This document shows positions 27,574 to 36,558 of a stretch of DNA of 64,000 nucleotides, in pieces. Source of the stretch: Massilia sp. IC2-278 (GTDB lineage Bacteria; Pseudomonadota; Gammaproteobacteria; Burkholderiales; Burkholderiaceae_D); the NCBI RefSeq assembly GCF_020708045.1, contig NZ_JAJFES010000006.1:186001-250000 (forward strand). The letters run 5' to 3'. Within the stretch, counting starts at the first letter, position 1; every line of letters begins with the position of its first letter. The position numbers and the translations under genes were made by a program. The notes below the pieces were generated by a model. It was not told where the DNA came from and ran no database searches. It worked only from the letters and a program-made list of their open reading frames with translations.

Positions 27574-28574
27574 CAGTTGGATTCCGGAGAAGCGTCAAGA
27601 AGGCTGGAGGCCTGGGCGGTCTCCCAGACGGTCAGCAGCTGGGCCGCGACGGCGACGGCGATCACGGCCGGGGCCTTGCCGGCAATGCCGGGCAGGCCGA
27701 TCGGGCAGACCATGGCGCCAATGCGCTCGTCGGCGATGCCGCGCTCGCGCAGGCGGTGCTCGAACTGGCGGCGCTTGGTGTCGGAGCCGATCAGGCCGAA
27801 CCAGTCGGCATGTTCCAAAGTTCGAACGCGCGACAGTATCGCAATCGACAGGCGCAGGTCAAGTGCATGACTGTGTGTCATCACCAGGAAGGTCGTGCCG
27901 GGGGCGGCCCGGGCAACCAGTGCTTCGGGCGTGTCGGTGGCTTCGATGCTCACGTTTGCCGGCACCTCGGCCGGGAACATGTCGTCGCGCTCGTCGACCC
28001 AGGTAACGCGGCAAGGCAGCTCGGCCAGCGCACGCACAATGGCCGCACCGACGTGGCCGGCGCCGAACAGCATCAGGTGGGCGCGCGGGGCGAAGACGGC
28101 GTCGGCCAGCCAGCGGCGGCCGGATGCGTCGGTGAAAACGTGGGTGCCAAGGCCAGGGTCGAAGTCAGGCGCGGCATCGCCTGCCAACAGCCGGCCCGCG
28201 CCGTCGAACAGCGAGGCGAGCGTTCCGCCAATATCGATGAGACGCCAGGTGTCCTCGTTGCGCCGCTTGTCGAGCAGCGCCATCTGCTCGCGGTCCACGA
28301 CCTCGAACACCAGGTGCGCGATCCCGCCGCAGCACTGTCCCAGGCTCGGCCCCAATGCAAATCGCTCGATCCGCGCTGGCCCGCCCTCTTCCAGCATCGT
28401 GCGCGCCATGTCGATCGCGCGGTGCTCGAGATGCCCGCCGCCGACCGTGCCGGCAAAGCCATCACGGGTGACCAGCATCTTCGCTCCAGGCTCCCGCGGC
28501 ACCGAACCTTCGACGATGGCGACCGTGACCAGCACGGCCGGCGCGCGCAGCGCGGCTGTCAGCCAGTCGTCCAT
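27573..28574 (-). CDS. xdhC: Xanthine dehydrogenase accessory protein XdhC
   Basis: The start is ATG at 28574, overlapping the xdhB stop (TGATG), giving 333 aa. The N-terminal domain has VEGSVPREPGAKMLV and LGQCCGGIAHLVFE, the cysteine motif expected to hold the molybdenum cofactor. The C-terminal Rossmann domain begins LMLFGAGHVGAAIVRAL. XdhC binds and inserts sulfurated molybdenum cofactor into xanthine dehydrogenase. Overlaps with both neighbours show tight translational coupling. Confidence 0.93.
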   Translation of the reverse strand: MDDWLTAALRAPAVLVTVAIVEGSVPREPGAKMLVTRDGFAGTVGGGHLEHRAIDMARTMLEEGGPARIERFALGPSLGQCCGGIAHLVFEVVDREQMALLDKRRNEDTWRLIDIGGTLASLFDGAGRLLAGDAAPDFDPGLGTHVFTDASGRRWLADAVFAPRAHLMLFGAGHVGAAIVRALAELPCRVTWVDERDDMFPAEVPANVSIEATDTPEALVARAAPGTTFLVMTHSHALDLRLSIAILSRVRTLEHADWFGLIGSDTKRRQFEHRLRERGIADERIGAMVCPIGLPGIAGKAPAVIAVAVAAQLLTVWETAQASSLLDASPESN

Positions 28575-30910
28575 CACGCGCTCGGGTGGGCAGCTTCCAC
28601 CGCGGCGATGGCATCCAGGATCGCTTCGCTGGTCGCCGGCGCATTCAGCGGCGGATTCACCTTGTGTCCGCCGACGCTGGAAATCGCATCGCGCAGCGCA
28701 AAGAAGACCGAGAACGGCAGCAGCAGAGGCGGCTCGCCGACCGCCTTCGAGCGGTGGATCGAATCCTCGACATTCCGGTTCTCGAACAGGCGCACGCGGA
28801 AGTCGCGCGGGCAGTCCGACACGCCCGGGATCTTGTACGTCGACGGCGCATGCGTCATCAGCTTGCCGCCGGCGTTCCACCAGAGTTCCTCGGTGGTGAG
28901 CCAGCCCATGCCCTGGATGAAGGCGCCTTCGACCTGGCCGATGTCGATGGCCGGGTTCAGCGAATTGCCGGCGTCGTACAGCGCATCGGCGCGCAGCAGC
29001 TTCCATTCGCCGGTCAGCGTGTCGATTACGACCTCGGCCACCGCCGCGCCATAGGCGAAGTAGGAGAAGGGCCGCCCGCTCATGGTCTTCGCGTCCCAGC
29101 TCAAACCCGGGGTGGCATAGAAGCCGTCGGACCAGAGCTGCACGCGCGCCAGGTAGGCCTTTTGCACCAGGTGCTCGAAGGGGATTTCCATCCCGCCCGC
29201 GAACACGGTATCGGCCGCGAAGCGCACGTCCTCTACCGCGCATTCGTAGGTGGTGGCGGCAAACGCGGCCAGGCGCTCCTTGATCTGGCGCGCCGCATCC
29301 TGGGCCGCCTTGCCGTTCAGGTCGGCGCCGGTGGATGCCGCCGTGGCCGAGGTGTTCGCGACCTTGCTGGTGTTGGTGGCAGTCGCGCGCACACGCTCCA
29401 CATCCACGCCCAGTTCGTGGGCGACCACCTGCATCACCTTGGTGTTGATGCCCTGCCCCATCTCGGTGCCGCCATGGTTCACCATGATGGAGCCGTCGAC
29501 GTACACGTGCACCAGCGCGCCGGCCTGGTTCAGGTGGGTGACGTTGAAGGCGATCCCGAATTTCACGGGCGTGAGCGCCAGGCCTTTTTTCAGCACCGGG
29601 CTGCTGCGGTTGAATTCGGCAATCGCCTCGCGCCGCACGCGGTATTCGCTCGAGGTTTCGAGTTCGGCCACCAGTTCGTGGATGACGTTGTCGACCACGG
29701 CCTGGCCGTAGGGCGTGACGTTCCGCTCCGTCTTGCCGTAGAAGTTCAGCTTGCGGATGTCGAGCGCATCGGCGCCCAGGTTGCGCGCGATCTCGTCGAT
29801 CACGTATTCCATGGCGATGGCGCCCTGTGGGCCACCGAAGCCGCGGAAGGCGGTGTTCGACTGGGTGTTGGTCTTGCCGCAGGCGGCGCGGATATCGACG
29901 TCGCTCAGGTAGTAGGCGTTGTCGTAGTGGCAGACCGCGCGCGTGGCGACCGGGCCGGATAGGTCGGCCGAGTAGCCGGCGCGCGAGACCATGTCGATCT
30001 TCGCGGCCAGGATGCGGCCGGCTTCGTCGTAGCCGACTTCGTAGTCGTAATAGAAGCAGTGGCGCTTGCCGGTGACCAGCATGTCGTCGTCACGGTCGGC
30101 GCGCAGCTTGACCGGGCGCTTCAGCTTGGCCGCCGCGATCGAAGCCGCCGCCGCCCACAGCGCCGACTGCGATTCCTTGCCGCCGAAGCCGCCGCCCATG
30201 CGCCGGCACTCGACCACGACGTGGTGCGAATGCAGGCCGAGCGCGTGCGCGACCACGTGCTGCATCTCGCTCGGGTGCTGGGTCGAGCACTGCACCAGCA
30301 TGCCGCGGTCTTCGCCGGGGATCGCGTAGGCGATCTGGCCTTCGAGATAAAACTGTTCCTGGCCGCCGACGAAGAGCTGGCCCTTCACCTTGCGCGGCGC
30401 GTTCGCGAACGCGGTCTCGGCATCGCCGCGCGCCAGGCGCATCGGCGGCACGACATACGATTGCGCGGCGTGCGCTTCCTGCGGCGTGAGGATGGCCGGC
30501 AGTTCCTCGTATTCGATCTTCGCCAGGCGCGCGGCGCGGCGGGCGTTGTCGTGGCTGTCGGCAACGACGATGAAGACCGGCTGGCCGACGTACTCCACCT
30601 TGCCGTCGGCCAGGATGGGATCGTCGTGGATGATGGGGCCGCAGTCATTGGTGCCGGGGATGTCCTGCACCGTCAGCACCGCCACCACGCCGCGTGACGC
30701 GCGTACGGGCGCCAGGTCGATGGAGACGATGTTAGCGTGCGGCTTGCTCGACAAACCCAGCGCCGCGTGCAGCGTGCCCGCGACCTCTGCGATATCGTCG
30801 GTATAAGTGGCCTGGCCGAGCACGTGCAGCGTGGCCGATTCGTGCGGCCGCGAGCGGCCGACCGCGCTCCACGCCGCCGCCTTGATTTCAGGTGCGCCTG
30901 CGTCGTTCAT
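28574..30910 (-). CDS. xdhB: Xanthine dehydrogenase, molybdopterin-binding subunit
   Basis: This 778-aa protein has a near-perfect ribosome-binding site (AAGGAG, six bases before ATG). It carries the large-subunit motifs: the N-terminal domain with GQATYTDDI, then RMGGGFGGKE, AFRGFGGPQG, HGGTEMGQGINTKV and IDIGQVEGAFIQGMGWLT. It oxidises hypoxanthine to xanthine and xanthine to urate at the molybdenum centre, paired with xdhA, which ends 10 bases upstream. The order xdhA-xdhB-xdhC is standard for proteobacteria. Confidence 0.95.
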   Translation of the reverse strand: MNDAGAPEIKAAAWSAVGRSRPHESATLHVLGQATYTDDIAEVAGTLHAALGLSSKPHANIVSIDLAPVRASRGVVAVLTVQDIPGTNDCGPIIHDDPILADGKVEYVGQPVFIVVADSHDNARRAARLAKIEYEELPAILTPQEAHAAQSYVVPPMRLARGDAETAFANAPRKVKGQLFVGGQEQFYLEGQIAYAIPGEDRGMLVQCSTQHPSEMQHVVAHALGLHSHHVVVECRRMGGGFGGKESQSALWAAAASIAAAKLKRPVKLRADRDDDMLVTGKRHCFYYDYEVGYDEAGRILAAKIDMVSRAGYSADLSGPVATRAVCHYDNAYYLSDVDIRAACGKTNTQSNTAFRGFGGPQGAIAMEYVIDEIARNLGADALDIRKLNFYGKTERNVTPYGQAVVDNVIHELVAELETSSEYRVRREAIAEFNRSSPVLKKGLALTPVKFGIAFNVTHLNQAGALVHVYVDGSIMVNHGGTEMGQGINTKVMQVVAHELGVDVERVRATATNTSKVANTSATAASTGADLNGKAAQDAARQIKERLAAFAATTYECAVEDVRFAADTVFAGGMEIPFEHLVQKAYLARVQLWSDGFYATPGLSWDAKTMSGRPFSYFAYGAAVAEVVIDTLTGEWKLLRADALYDAGNSLNPAIDIGQVEGAFIQGMGWLTTEELWWNAGGKLMTHAPSTYKIPGVSDCPRDFRVRLFENRNVEDSIHRSKAVGEPPLLLPFSVFFALRDAISSVGGHKVNPPLNAPATSEAILDAIAAVEAAHPSA

Positions 30911-30920
30911 GGTGATCTCC

Positions 30921-32387
30921 TTACGCCGTGGCTGCGAATGCGTTGACTGCGCCCTGCGGCAGCGGGTTGTCGAGGCGGGTCTCCAGCCAGAAGCGGCGCA
31001 GCAGATTCTGCGCCGTCTTCATGCGGTAGCCGCTGGAGGCGCGCATGTCGGACAGCGGCTGGTAATCCTGGGTCAGCGCGGCCATGGCTTCCTGCAGCGC
31101 GGCTTCGTCCCAGGCGCGGCCGCTCAGCACCGCTTCGGCCGCGGCGGCGCGCTTTGGCGTGGCCGCCATGCCGCCAAAGGCGATGCGCGCTTCCTTGACG
31201 ATGTCGCCGTCCAAGGCGAGCGCAAACGCCGCGCACACGGCCGAGATATCCTGGTCGAAGCGCTTTGCCAGTTTGTAGGTACGGAAACGCACGCCGGCTT
31301 GCGGCAGCGGCACGCGCAGGCCGGCCACGAATTCGTCGGGCCGCATGTCCTTCTGCTGGTATCCCAGATAAAAATCTTCGAGCGCCAGTTCGCGTTCGCC
31401 TCCCGGGCCACGCAGCACCAGGCGGGCGCCGAGCGCGATCAGCCAGGGCATGGAGTCGCCGATCGGCGAACCGTTGGCGACATTCCCGCCCAGGGTGCCG
31501 GCATTCCGGATCGGCAGCGAGGCGAAGCGCTGCCAGAGTTCGTTCAGTTCCTCGGGATAGTGGCGGCAAATGGCGGCGTAGGCGTCCTGCAAGGTGACGC
31601 CGGCGCCGATGACTAGCATGCCATCGCGCTCGCTCACGCTTTTCAGCTCGGCCACATGGCCGAGGTAGATGATGTCATTCAGCTCACGCATCTGCTTGGT
31701 GACCCACAGGCCGACGTCGGTGGAGCCGGCCAGGATCAGCGCTTGCGGGTTGGCGGCGCGCAGCGCTACCAGCTCGTCCAGCGTACGCGGCGCGTGGAAG
31801 CTGCGGCCTTCGTACACATAGGTCGCACCGTTCGCGCGTTGCAGCGAACGCAGGGCGTCGGCCACGGCGGCGCGGTCGAATTCGGCGCGCGGCAATTCGG
31901 TCATGCGCACGGCAGCGTCGATGATGGGCCGGTAGCCGGTGCAGCGGCACAGGTTGCCCGATAAGGCATCGTCGATCTGGCAGCGCGAAGGTGCTTGCCC
32001 TTCCTGCTTCAGGTACATGCCCCACAGCGACATCGCAAACCCCGGCGTGCAGAAGCCGCACTGCGAGCCGTGGCATTCGACCAGCGCCTGCTGCACCGGG
32101 TGCAGGCGGCCATCCGGCAGCTGCAGGTCCTCGACCGTGAACAGGGCCTTGCCGTCGAGCGTGGGCGTGAACTGGATGCAGGAGTTCACCGCCTTCAGTT
32201 CCAGCTCGCCGTTTTCCAGCGAACCGACCACCACCGTGCAGGCGCCGCAGTCGCCTTCGGCGCAGCCTTCCTTGGTGCCGGTGCAGCGCAAGTCCTCCCG
32301 CAGGTGCTGCAGGATGGTTTGCGTCGGCGCCACGCCGGTCACTTCGTGGACGGCGTTGCGGAAATAGAAGCGGATCGGTTCGGCCAT
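30921..32387 (-). CDS. xdhA: Xanthine dehydrogenase, iron-sulfur and FAD subunit
   Basis: This 488-aa protein fuses two [2Fe-2S] domains and a FAD domain. The plant-type cluster ligands are in CTGTKEGCAEGDCGAC; the second cluster is in CHGSQCGFCTPGF and NLCRCTGYRPI. The FAD-binding part has LILAGSTDVGLWVTKQMR and GGNVANGSPIGDSMPW. It passes electrons from the molybdenum centre to NAD. It is the first gene of the xdhABC-guaD run. A symmetrical A+T-rich site lies upstream, before the end of puuE. Confidence 0.95.
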   Translation of the reverse strand: MAEPIRFYFRNAVHEVTGVAPTQTILQHLREDLRCTGTKEGCAEGDCGACTVVVGSLENGELELKAVNSCIQFTPTLDGKALFTVEDLQLPDGRLHPVQQALVECHGSQCGFCTPGFAMSLWGMYLKQEGQAPSRCQIDDALSGNLCRCTGYRPIIDAAVRMTELPRAEFDRAAVADALRSLQRANGATYVYEGRSFHAPRTLDELVALRAANPQALILAGSTDVGLWVTKQMRELNDIIYLGHVAELKSVSERDGMLVIGAGVTLQDAYAAICRHYPEELNELWQRFASLPIRNAGTLGGNVANGSPIGDSMPWLIALGARLVLRGPGGERELALEDFYLGYQQKDMRPDEFVAGLRVPLPQAGVRFRTYKLAKRFDQDISAVCAAFALALDGDIVKEARIAFGGMAATPKRAAAAEAVLSGRAWDEAALQEAMAALTQDYQPLSDMRASSGYRMKTAQNLLRRFWLETRLDNPLPQGAVNAFAATA

Positions 32388-32458
32388 GGCTAGTCTCGGA
32401 TTGGTCCAAGGGTGAAGAGTACCCCATCGGGGCAGCCGACAACTATAGCAGAAAAATG

Positions 32459-32483
32459 ATATTGCTTATCACCAAAACAATAT
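32459..32483. promoter_or_regulatory. Inverted repeat upstream of xdhA
   Basis: ATATTG (32459-32464) and CAATAT (32478-32483) are a 6-base inverted repeat with a 13-base spacer, in an A+T-rich gap of 99 bases between puuE and xdhA. The size and spacing suit a dimeric regulator. Which regulator is unknown. Confidence 0.35.
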
Positions 32484-32486
32484 GCC

Positions 32487-33434
32487 TTACCCTATGAACG
32501 GATGCGTGGCCCGCCAGTGGTTCGCAATGTCGATCCGGCGCGTGATCCACACATGCTTGTGCTGCAGCACATAGTCGAGGAAACGGGCCAGCGCGGCAGC
32601 CCTCGCCGGGCGTCCGGCCAGGCGGCAGTGCAGCCCGATCGAAAGCATTTTAGGCGCATCCAGGCCATTCGGGTCGCCTTCCGCGTACAGCACGTCGAAG
32701 GCATCCTTCAGGTAGTCGAAGAACTGGGTGCCGGAATTGAAACCCTGCATGGCGGCAAAGCGCATGTCGTTGGTGTCGAGCGTGTACGGCACGACCAGGT
32801 GGCCGCGTTCGTCCGGCGCACCATCGGCGCTGGTTACGCTGACGGTCTGCCAGAACGGCAAGTCGTCGCCGTAATGGTCGGCGTCGTAGACGAAGCCGCC
32901 GTGCTCGACCACCAGGCGCCGCGTGTTCGGCGAGTCGCGCCCGGTGTACCAGCCGAGCGGCGCCTCGCCCGTGAGCGCGCGCATGATCTCGACCGCCTCG
33001 CGCATGTGGGCGCGTTCCGTGGCCTCATCGGTGTTCTGGTAGGAGATCCAGCGCAGGCCGTGGCAGGCGATCTCGTGGCCCAGCTCGCGGAAGGCGGCCA
33101 CCGCCTCGGGGTTGCGCTGCAGCGCCATCGCCACGCCGAACACGGTGAGCGGCAGCTTGCGGTCCTCGAACATGCGCAGCAGGCGCCACAGGCCGGCGCG
33201 CGAGCCGTATTCGTAGAGCGATTCCATGCTCATGTGGCGCATCGGGAACGCCTGGGCGCCGATGATCTCCGAGAGAAACGTCTCGGACGCCGGATCGCCG
33301 TGCAGCACATTGTTCTCGCCGCCCTCCTCGTAGTTCAGCACGAACTGCAGGGCGATACGGGCGCCGCCGGGCCACTGCGGATGGGGCGGGTTGCGGCCGT
33401 AGCCGATCATGTCGCGCGGGTAGCTGGTGTCCAT
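32487..33434 (-). CDS. puuE: Allantoinase, PuuE type
   Basis: This 315-aa protein belongs to the polysaccharide-deacetylase-fold allantoinases. It has DMIGYGRNPPHPQWPGGARI at the N-terminus, NYEEGGENNVLHGD, ELGHEIACHGLRWISY and GLHCRLAGRPARAAAL. It is not a metal amidohydrolase like AllB. It hydrolyses allantoin to allantoate. It is divergent from the hydroxyisourate hydrolase gene, with 108 bases between, and the xdh operon follows on its strand, so the genes make a urate-degradation cluster. Confidence 0.93.
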   Translation of the reverse strand: MDTSYPRDMIGYGRNPPHPQWPGGARIALQFVLNYEEGGENNVLHGDPASETFLSEIIGAQAFPMRHMSMESLYEYGSRAGLWRLLRMFEDRKLPLTVFGVAMALQRNPEAVAAFRELGHEIACHGLRWISYQNTDEATERAHMREAVEIMRALTGEAPLGWYTGRDSPNTRRLVVEHGGFVYDADHYGDDLPFWQTVSVTSADGAPDERGHLVVPYTLDTNDMRFAAMQGFNSGTQFFDYLKDAFDVLYAEGDPNGLDAPKMLSIGLHCRLAGRPARAAALARFLDYVLQHKHVWITRRIDIANHWRATHPFIG

Positions 33435-33455
33435 GGGCTTTTCGGCAGGATGAAG

Positions 33456-33499
33456 GGTATATGGCCGATCTTATATTGACGAAGGTGCAAAGGTATATG
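33456..33499. promoter_or_regulatory. Direct repeats in the puuE-hiuH divergent promoter region
   Basis: GGTATATG occurs at 33456-33463 and 33492-33499, each preceded by AAG or AAA, 36 bases apart. They lie in the shared gap between two divergent purine-degradation genes and are candidate operator half-sites. TTGAC at 33476-33480 could be part of a -35 box, but spacing to a good -10 is poor. Confidence 0.35.
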
Positions 33500-33542
33500 A
33501 TCCGAACGATAGCCACCTTCACCAACTCCGTATAGGGGACAC

Positions 33543-33896
33543 ATGGGCAAGCTCAGCACCCACGTACTCGATACCGCGCACGGGCGCCCGGCCGCCGGCG
33601 TGGCCATCGAACTGTATGCCATCGACGCCGGCGGGCGCAGGCTGGTCAAGACCGATGCCACCAACCACGACGGCCGCTGCGACGCGCCCCTGCTCGAAGG
33701 CGAGGCCCTGCATGCCGGCCTCTACGAGCTGGTGTTCGCGGCCGGCGATTATTTCGCGGCCCAGGGCGTGGCCCTGCCGGAACCGCGCTTCCTCGACCGC
33801 GTGACCATTGCCTTCGGCGTGGCCGACGCCGGCCAGAACTACCACGTGCCGCTGGTGGTCACGCCGTGGTCGTACTCGACCTATCGAGGCAGCTGA
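33543..33896 (+). CDS. hiuH: 5-hydroxyisourate hydrolase
   Basis: This 117-aa transthyretin-related protein has the N-terminal KLSTHVLDTAHGRPAAGV and the C-terminal signature YSTYRGS, which identify 5-hydroxyisourate hydrolase (also uraH). AGGGGA precedes the ATG. It converts 5-hydroxyisourate, the product of urate oxidation, to OHCU. There is no signal peptide, so it is cytoplasmic. Urate oxidase and OHCU decarboxylase, needed before and after it, are not in the window. Confidence 0.95.
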   Translation: MGKLSTHVLDTAHGRPAAGVAIELYAIDAGGRRLVKTDATNHDGRCDAPLLEGEALHAGLYELVFAAGDYFAAQGVALPEPRFLDRVTIAFGVADAGQNYHVPLVVTPWSYSTYRGS

Positions 33897-34013
33897 GGGG
33901 CAGCTGCGAGGTGGCTGAACACGTAGCTGAGGACGCCCGGCAACACCCGCCGGTTTCGATTGCTGCCGCCCGCTCGAACTTGCTATCCTGTCCGCACACG
34001 ACAGGAGACGCCC

Positions 34014-34571
34014 ATGTCCTTGCACATCGTCCACTTCATCGGCCCGATCAACCACAATGCCGCCTGCGCGGTGCGCAACCTGTGCCTGCAGGCCCTGCAA
34101 AGCGGCGCCAGCGAAATCGAACTGCACATGTCCACCGAAGGCGGCAACATGACGGCCGGCTTTGCCCTGTATTTCTTCCTGAAATCCCTGCCGATTCCCC
34201 TGCACACCCATAACATCGGCAGCGTCGAATCGGTGGGCGTGGTGATTTTCCTGGCCGGGCAAAAACGCTATGCCTGCCCCGGCGCACGCTTCCTCATCCA
34301 TCCTTTGCACTGGGGCTTCGGCAACCTGGTGGCGGCCGACCATGCGCGTGTGTCGGAATGGCGCGAATGCCTGGACTTCGATGCCGAACGCTATGCGGCA
34401 ATCGTCGACGACGCCACGCGCGGCGCCCCGGAAGCTGGCGACATCCGCCCTCACCTGTTCGGCAATGCGCGCATCTACACGGCCGAGCAGGCCGTGCGCG
34501 CCGGACTCATCCACGAGGCCGTCCAGGCCCGCCTGCCCGCCATGGGCGCCACCACGCACTGGTGGAATTAG
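34014..34571 (+). CDS. ClpP-like serine protease homologue
   Basis: The start is ATG at 34014 after AGGAG, giving 185 aa. The fold is ClpP/crotonase: the N-terminal VHFIGPINHNAACAV, then HMSTEGGNMTAGFALYFFL. The nucleophile region NIGSVESVGVVIFLAG has Ser where ClpP has it in GxAxSMG, and ARFLIHPLHWGFG carries the expected His. No Clp ATPase gene is adjacent, and it differs from housekeeping ClpP, so it may be an orphan or regulatory paralogue. Catalysis is likely but not certain. Confidence 0.75.
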   Translation: MSLHIVHFIGPINHNAACAVRNLCLQALQSGASEIELHMSTEGGNMTAGFALYFFLKSLPIPLHTHNIGSVESVGVVIFLAGQKRYACPGARFLIHPLHWGFGNLVAADHARVSEWRECLDFDAERYAAIVDDATRGAPEAGDIRPHLFGNARIYTAEQAVRAGLIHEAVQARLPAMGATTHWWN

Positions 34572-34580
34572 CCAACACAT

Positions 34581-34609
34581 AACAGTTTATACTGTTTCTT
34601 TAAAGAAAC
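34581..34609. promoter_or_regulatory. Two overlapping palindromes downstream of the ClpP-like gene
   Basis: AACAGT-TTAT-ACTGTT (34581-34596) overlaps a perfect 16-bp palindrome GTTTCTTTAAAGAAAC (34594-34609). Both lie in the A+T-rich 252-base gap before the porin gene. They may be an operator, or a weak terminator for the ClpP-like gene. The rest of the gap shows no ORF. Confidence 0.35.
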
Positions 34610-34823
34610 TTAGAAGAATTTCATTATCTCAGCTCATCTGTTTCACCAAAACAACGCATTGATCTAGCGCAATGTCCTGTTTTTGGTGCAGTCCGTCCTT
34701 TTCCTTGTCTTTACTTTTGCTCCATGGATAGAATCATTTCGTTCTATTCATGCCGGGTGCATGCAGACAACACAATAACTAGAAGCAAATCTAATAAACG
34801 GAATTCCTGTAAGAGCTTATCTT

Positions 34824-36056
34824 ATGAATAACAAGCACATCCTTGCCGCCATGCTGGCCCTGCCGCTGGCGCTGTCGTCGGCATTCGCACAAGAAGCGCA
34901 GAGTCCGACCGTCAAGATCAGCGGCTTCGGCACCGGCGCCCTGACCTGGACCAACACCAACGATGCCGAATTCGGCCGTCCGAACCAGGCGTCCGGCGCG
35001 AAGAAATCGCCGCGTACCGGCGTCGATTCGAACCTCGGCCTGCAGGCCGATGTGAGCGTCAACAGCTGGCTGTCGTTCACCGGCCAGGGCCTGGTGCGCC
35101 GCGATGCCGAAGACGACTTCGGCGCGGAACTGATGCTGGCCTTCGCCAAGGCGCGCATCAACGACGAAATCTCCGTGCGCGTGGGCCGTACCGGCCTGCC
35201 GGCCTTCATGATCTCGGACTACCGCAACGTCGGCTACGCGCACACCTTCCTGCGCCCGCCCGGCGAGATGTACTCGCAAGTCCCGTTCGACAAGCTCGAC
35301 GGCATCGACGCCACCTGGCAGCGCAGTTTCGGCGACACCACCGTCACCGGCCAGCTGGCCTACGGCCGTTCCGAAGGCCGCCTGGCCGGCGGCGTGATCA
35401 AGGCCGAAGGCAAGGACGTGCTGGCCCTGAACGTGGTGGCCGAACACGGCCCGTTCACCGCCCGCTTCGGCCGCGTCGACGCCAAGGTCTCGGTCAAGCA
35501 TTCGGCCAGCCTGGATGCCCTGCTCGGCGGCCTGCGCAACGCCGGCGCCGCCCTGCGCCAGCCGCAGCTGACCGCCATGGCCGACCAGCTCGACCCGACC
35601 GAAAAGGATGCCTCCTTCACCTCCTTCGGCCTGGCCATGGACTGGAACAACATCGTCGCCCAGTCCGAGTTCGCCAAGCGCAAGACCGACACCTACGTCA
35701 ACGACACCACCTCGTGGTACCTGATGGGCGGCTACCGCTTCGGCAAGGTCCTGCCTTACGTCATCCACGGCAAGGTCTCGATCGACGGGCATCCGGCCAA
35801 CGTGGTGCCGGCCGGCGTGCCGGCATTGGCGGCACTGCGCGCCGGCGCCGCTTCGCTGCCGTACATCGGCATCGGCCAGGGCGAGCAAAGCACCACCTCG
35901 CTCGGCGTGCGCTGGGACTTCCACAGCTCGGCCGCACTGAAGGTCCAGTTCGATCGCGTCAAGCCGGGCGTCGGCAGCGGCCTGCTGCTCAACGCCAAGC
36001 CGGGCTTCAACCGCGACGTCACCGTCGGCGCCGTTGCCGTCGACTTCCTCTTCTAA
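34824..36056 (+). CDS. Porin-like outer-membrane protein
   Basis: This 410-aa protein has a signal peptide ending SSAFAQ and a beta-rich mature sequence starting VKISGFGTGALTWTN. Alternating hydrophobic residues continue throughout, with many aromatic and glycine positions and a C-terminal VGAVAVDFLF with terminal Phe, as in outer-membrane barrels. I do not match it to a named porin. It is followed after 10 bases by a small phosphate-binding-like protein and then a chemoreceptor, which suggests a solute uptake and sensing group. Confidence 0.7.
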   Translation: MNNKHILAAMLALPLALSSAFAQEAQSPTVKISGFGTGALTWTNTNDAEFGRPNQASGAKKSPRTGVDSNLGLQADVSVNSWLSFTGQGLVRRDAEDDFGAELMLAFAKARINDEISVRVGRTGLPAFMISDYRNVGYAHTFLRPPGEMYSQVPFDKLDGIDATWQRSFGDTTVTGQLAYGRSEGRLAGGVIKAEGKDVLALNVVAEHGPFTARFGRVDAKVSVKHSASLDALLGGLRNAGAALRQPQLTAMADQLDPTEKDASFTSFGLAMDWNNIVAQSEFAKRKTDTYVNDTTSWYLMGGYRFGKVLPYVIHGKVSIDGHPANVVPAGVPALAALRAGAASLPYIGIGQGEQSTTSLGVRWDFHSSAALKVQFDRVKPGVGSGLLLNAKPGFNRDVTVGAVAVDFLF

Positions 36057-36066
36057 GGAGCGCAGC

Positions 36067-36474
36067 ATGAACAAACTGATCTCCGCAGTGGTGGCCGCAG
36101 CCGCCCTGGCCGCCTCGGTCCCGGCCCTGGCCGAAGTGGTCGTGGTGGTGAACCCGAAGGCCGCCGAGGCTTCGATGACGAAGGACCAGGTCGCCCAGTT
36201 CTTCCTCGGTAAATCGAGCGCCATGACGCCGATCGACCAGTCGGAAGACTCGCCGCAGCGCGCCGAGTTCTACAAGAAGGTGACCGACAAGGACGCCTCG
36301 CAGGCCAAGGCCCTGTGGTCGAAGCTGGTCTTCACCGGCAAGGCCACGATGCCCAAGGAAGTCGCCAACAGCGCCGCCGTCAAGGCCGCCGTTGCCGCCA
36401 ACCCGAAAGCGATCGGCTACATGGACAAGGCGTCGGTCGACGCCAGCGTGAAGGTGGTCTACACGGCGCCGTAA
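36067..36474 (+). CDS. Small PstS-like periplasmic protein
   Basis: The start is ATG at 36067 with AAGGAG ten bases upstream, giving 135 aa. The signal peptide ends VPALA. The mature part (VVVVNPKAA, MTKDQVAQFFLGKS, KALWSKLVFTGKATMPKEV, NPKAIGYMDKASVD) matches the half-length phosphate ABC transporter binding-protein-like family, about half the size of PstS. No permease is next to it. A terminator follows. Its position after a porin and before a chemoreceptor suggests a carrier or sensor role rather than classical import. Confidence 0.78.
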   Translation: MNKLISAVVAAAALAASVPALAEVVVVVNPKAAEASMTKDQVAQFFLGKSSAMTPIDQSEDSPQRAEFYKKVTDKDASQAKALWSKLVFTGKATMPKEVANSAAVKAAVAANPKAIGYMDKASVDASVKVVYTAP

Positions 36475-36504
36475 CAGGGGCCGACAAGCTGTTTTCGACG
36501 ATTT

Positions 36505-36536
36505 CCGCCCCGCCGGCCCTGCCTGCGGGGCGGTTT
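36505..36536 (+). terminator. Terminator between PstS-like gene and chemoreceptor
   Basis: CCGCCCCGC (36505-36513) pairs with GCGGGGCGG (36525-36533) and is followed by TTT. It ends just before an ATG at 36538, which is a reason to prefer the later chemoreceptor start. Confidence 0.8.
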
Positions 36537-36558
36537 CATGAATAGTGAGAGACAAAAC

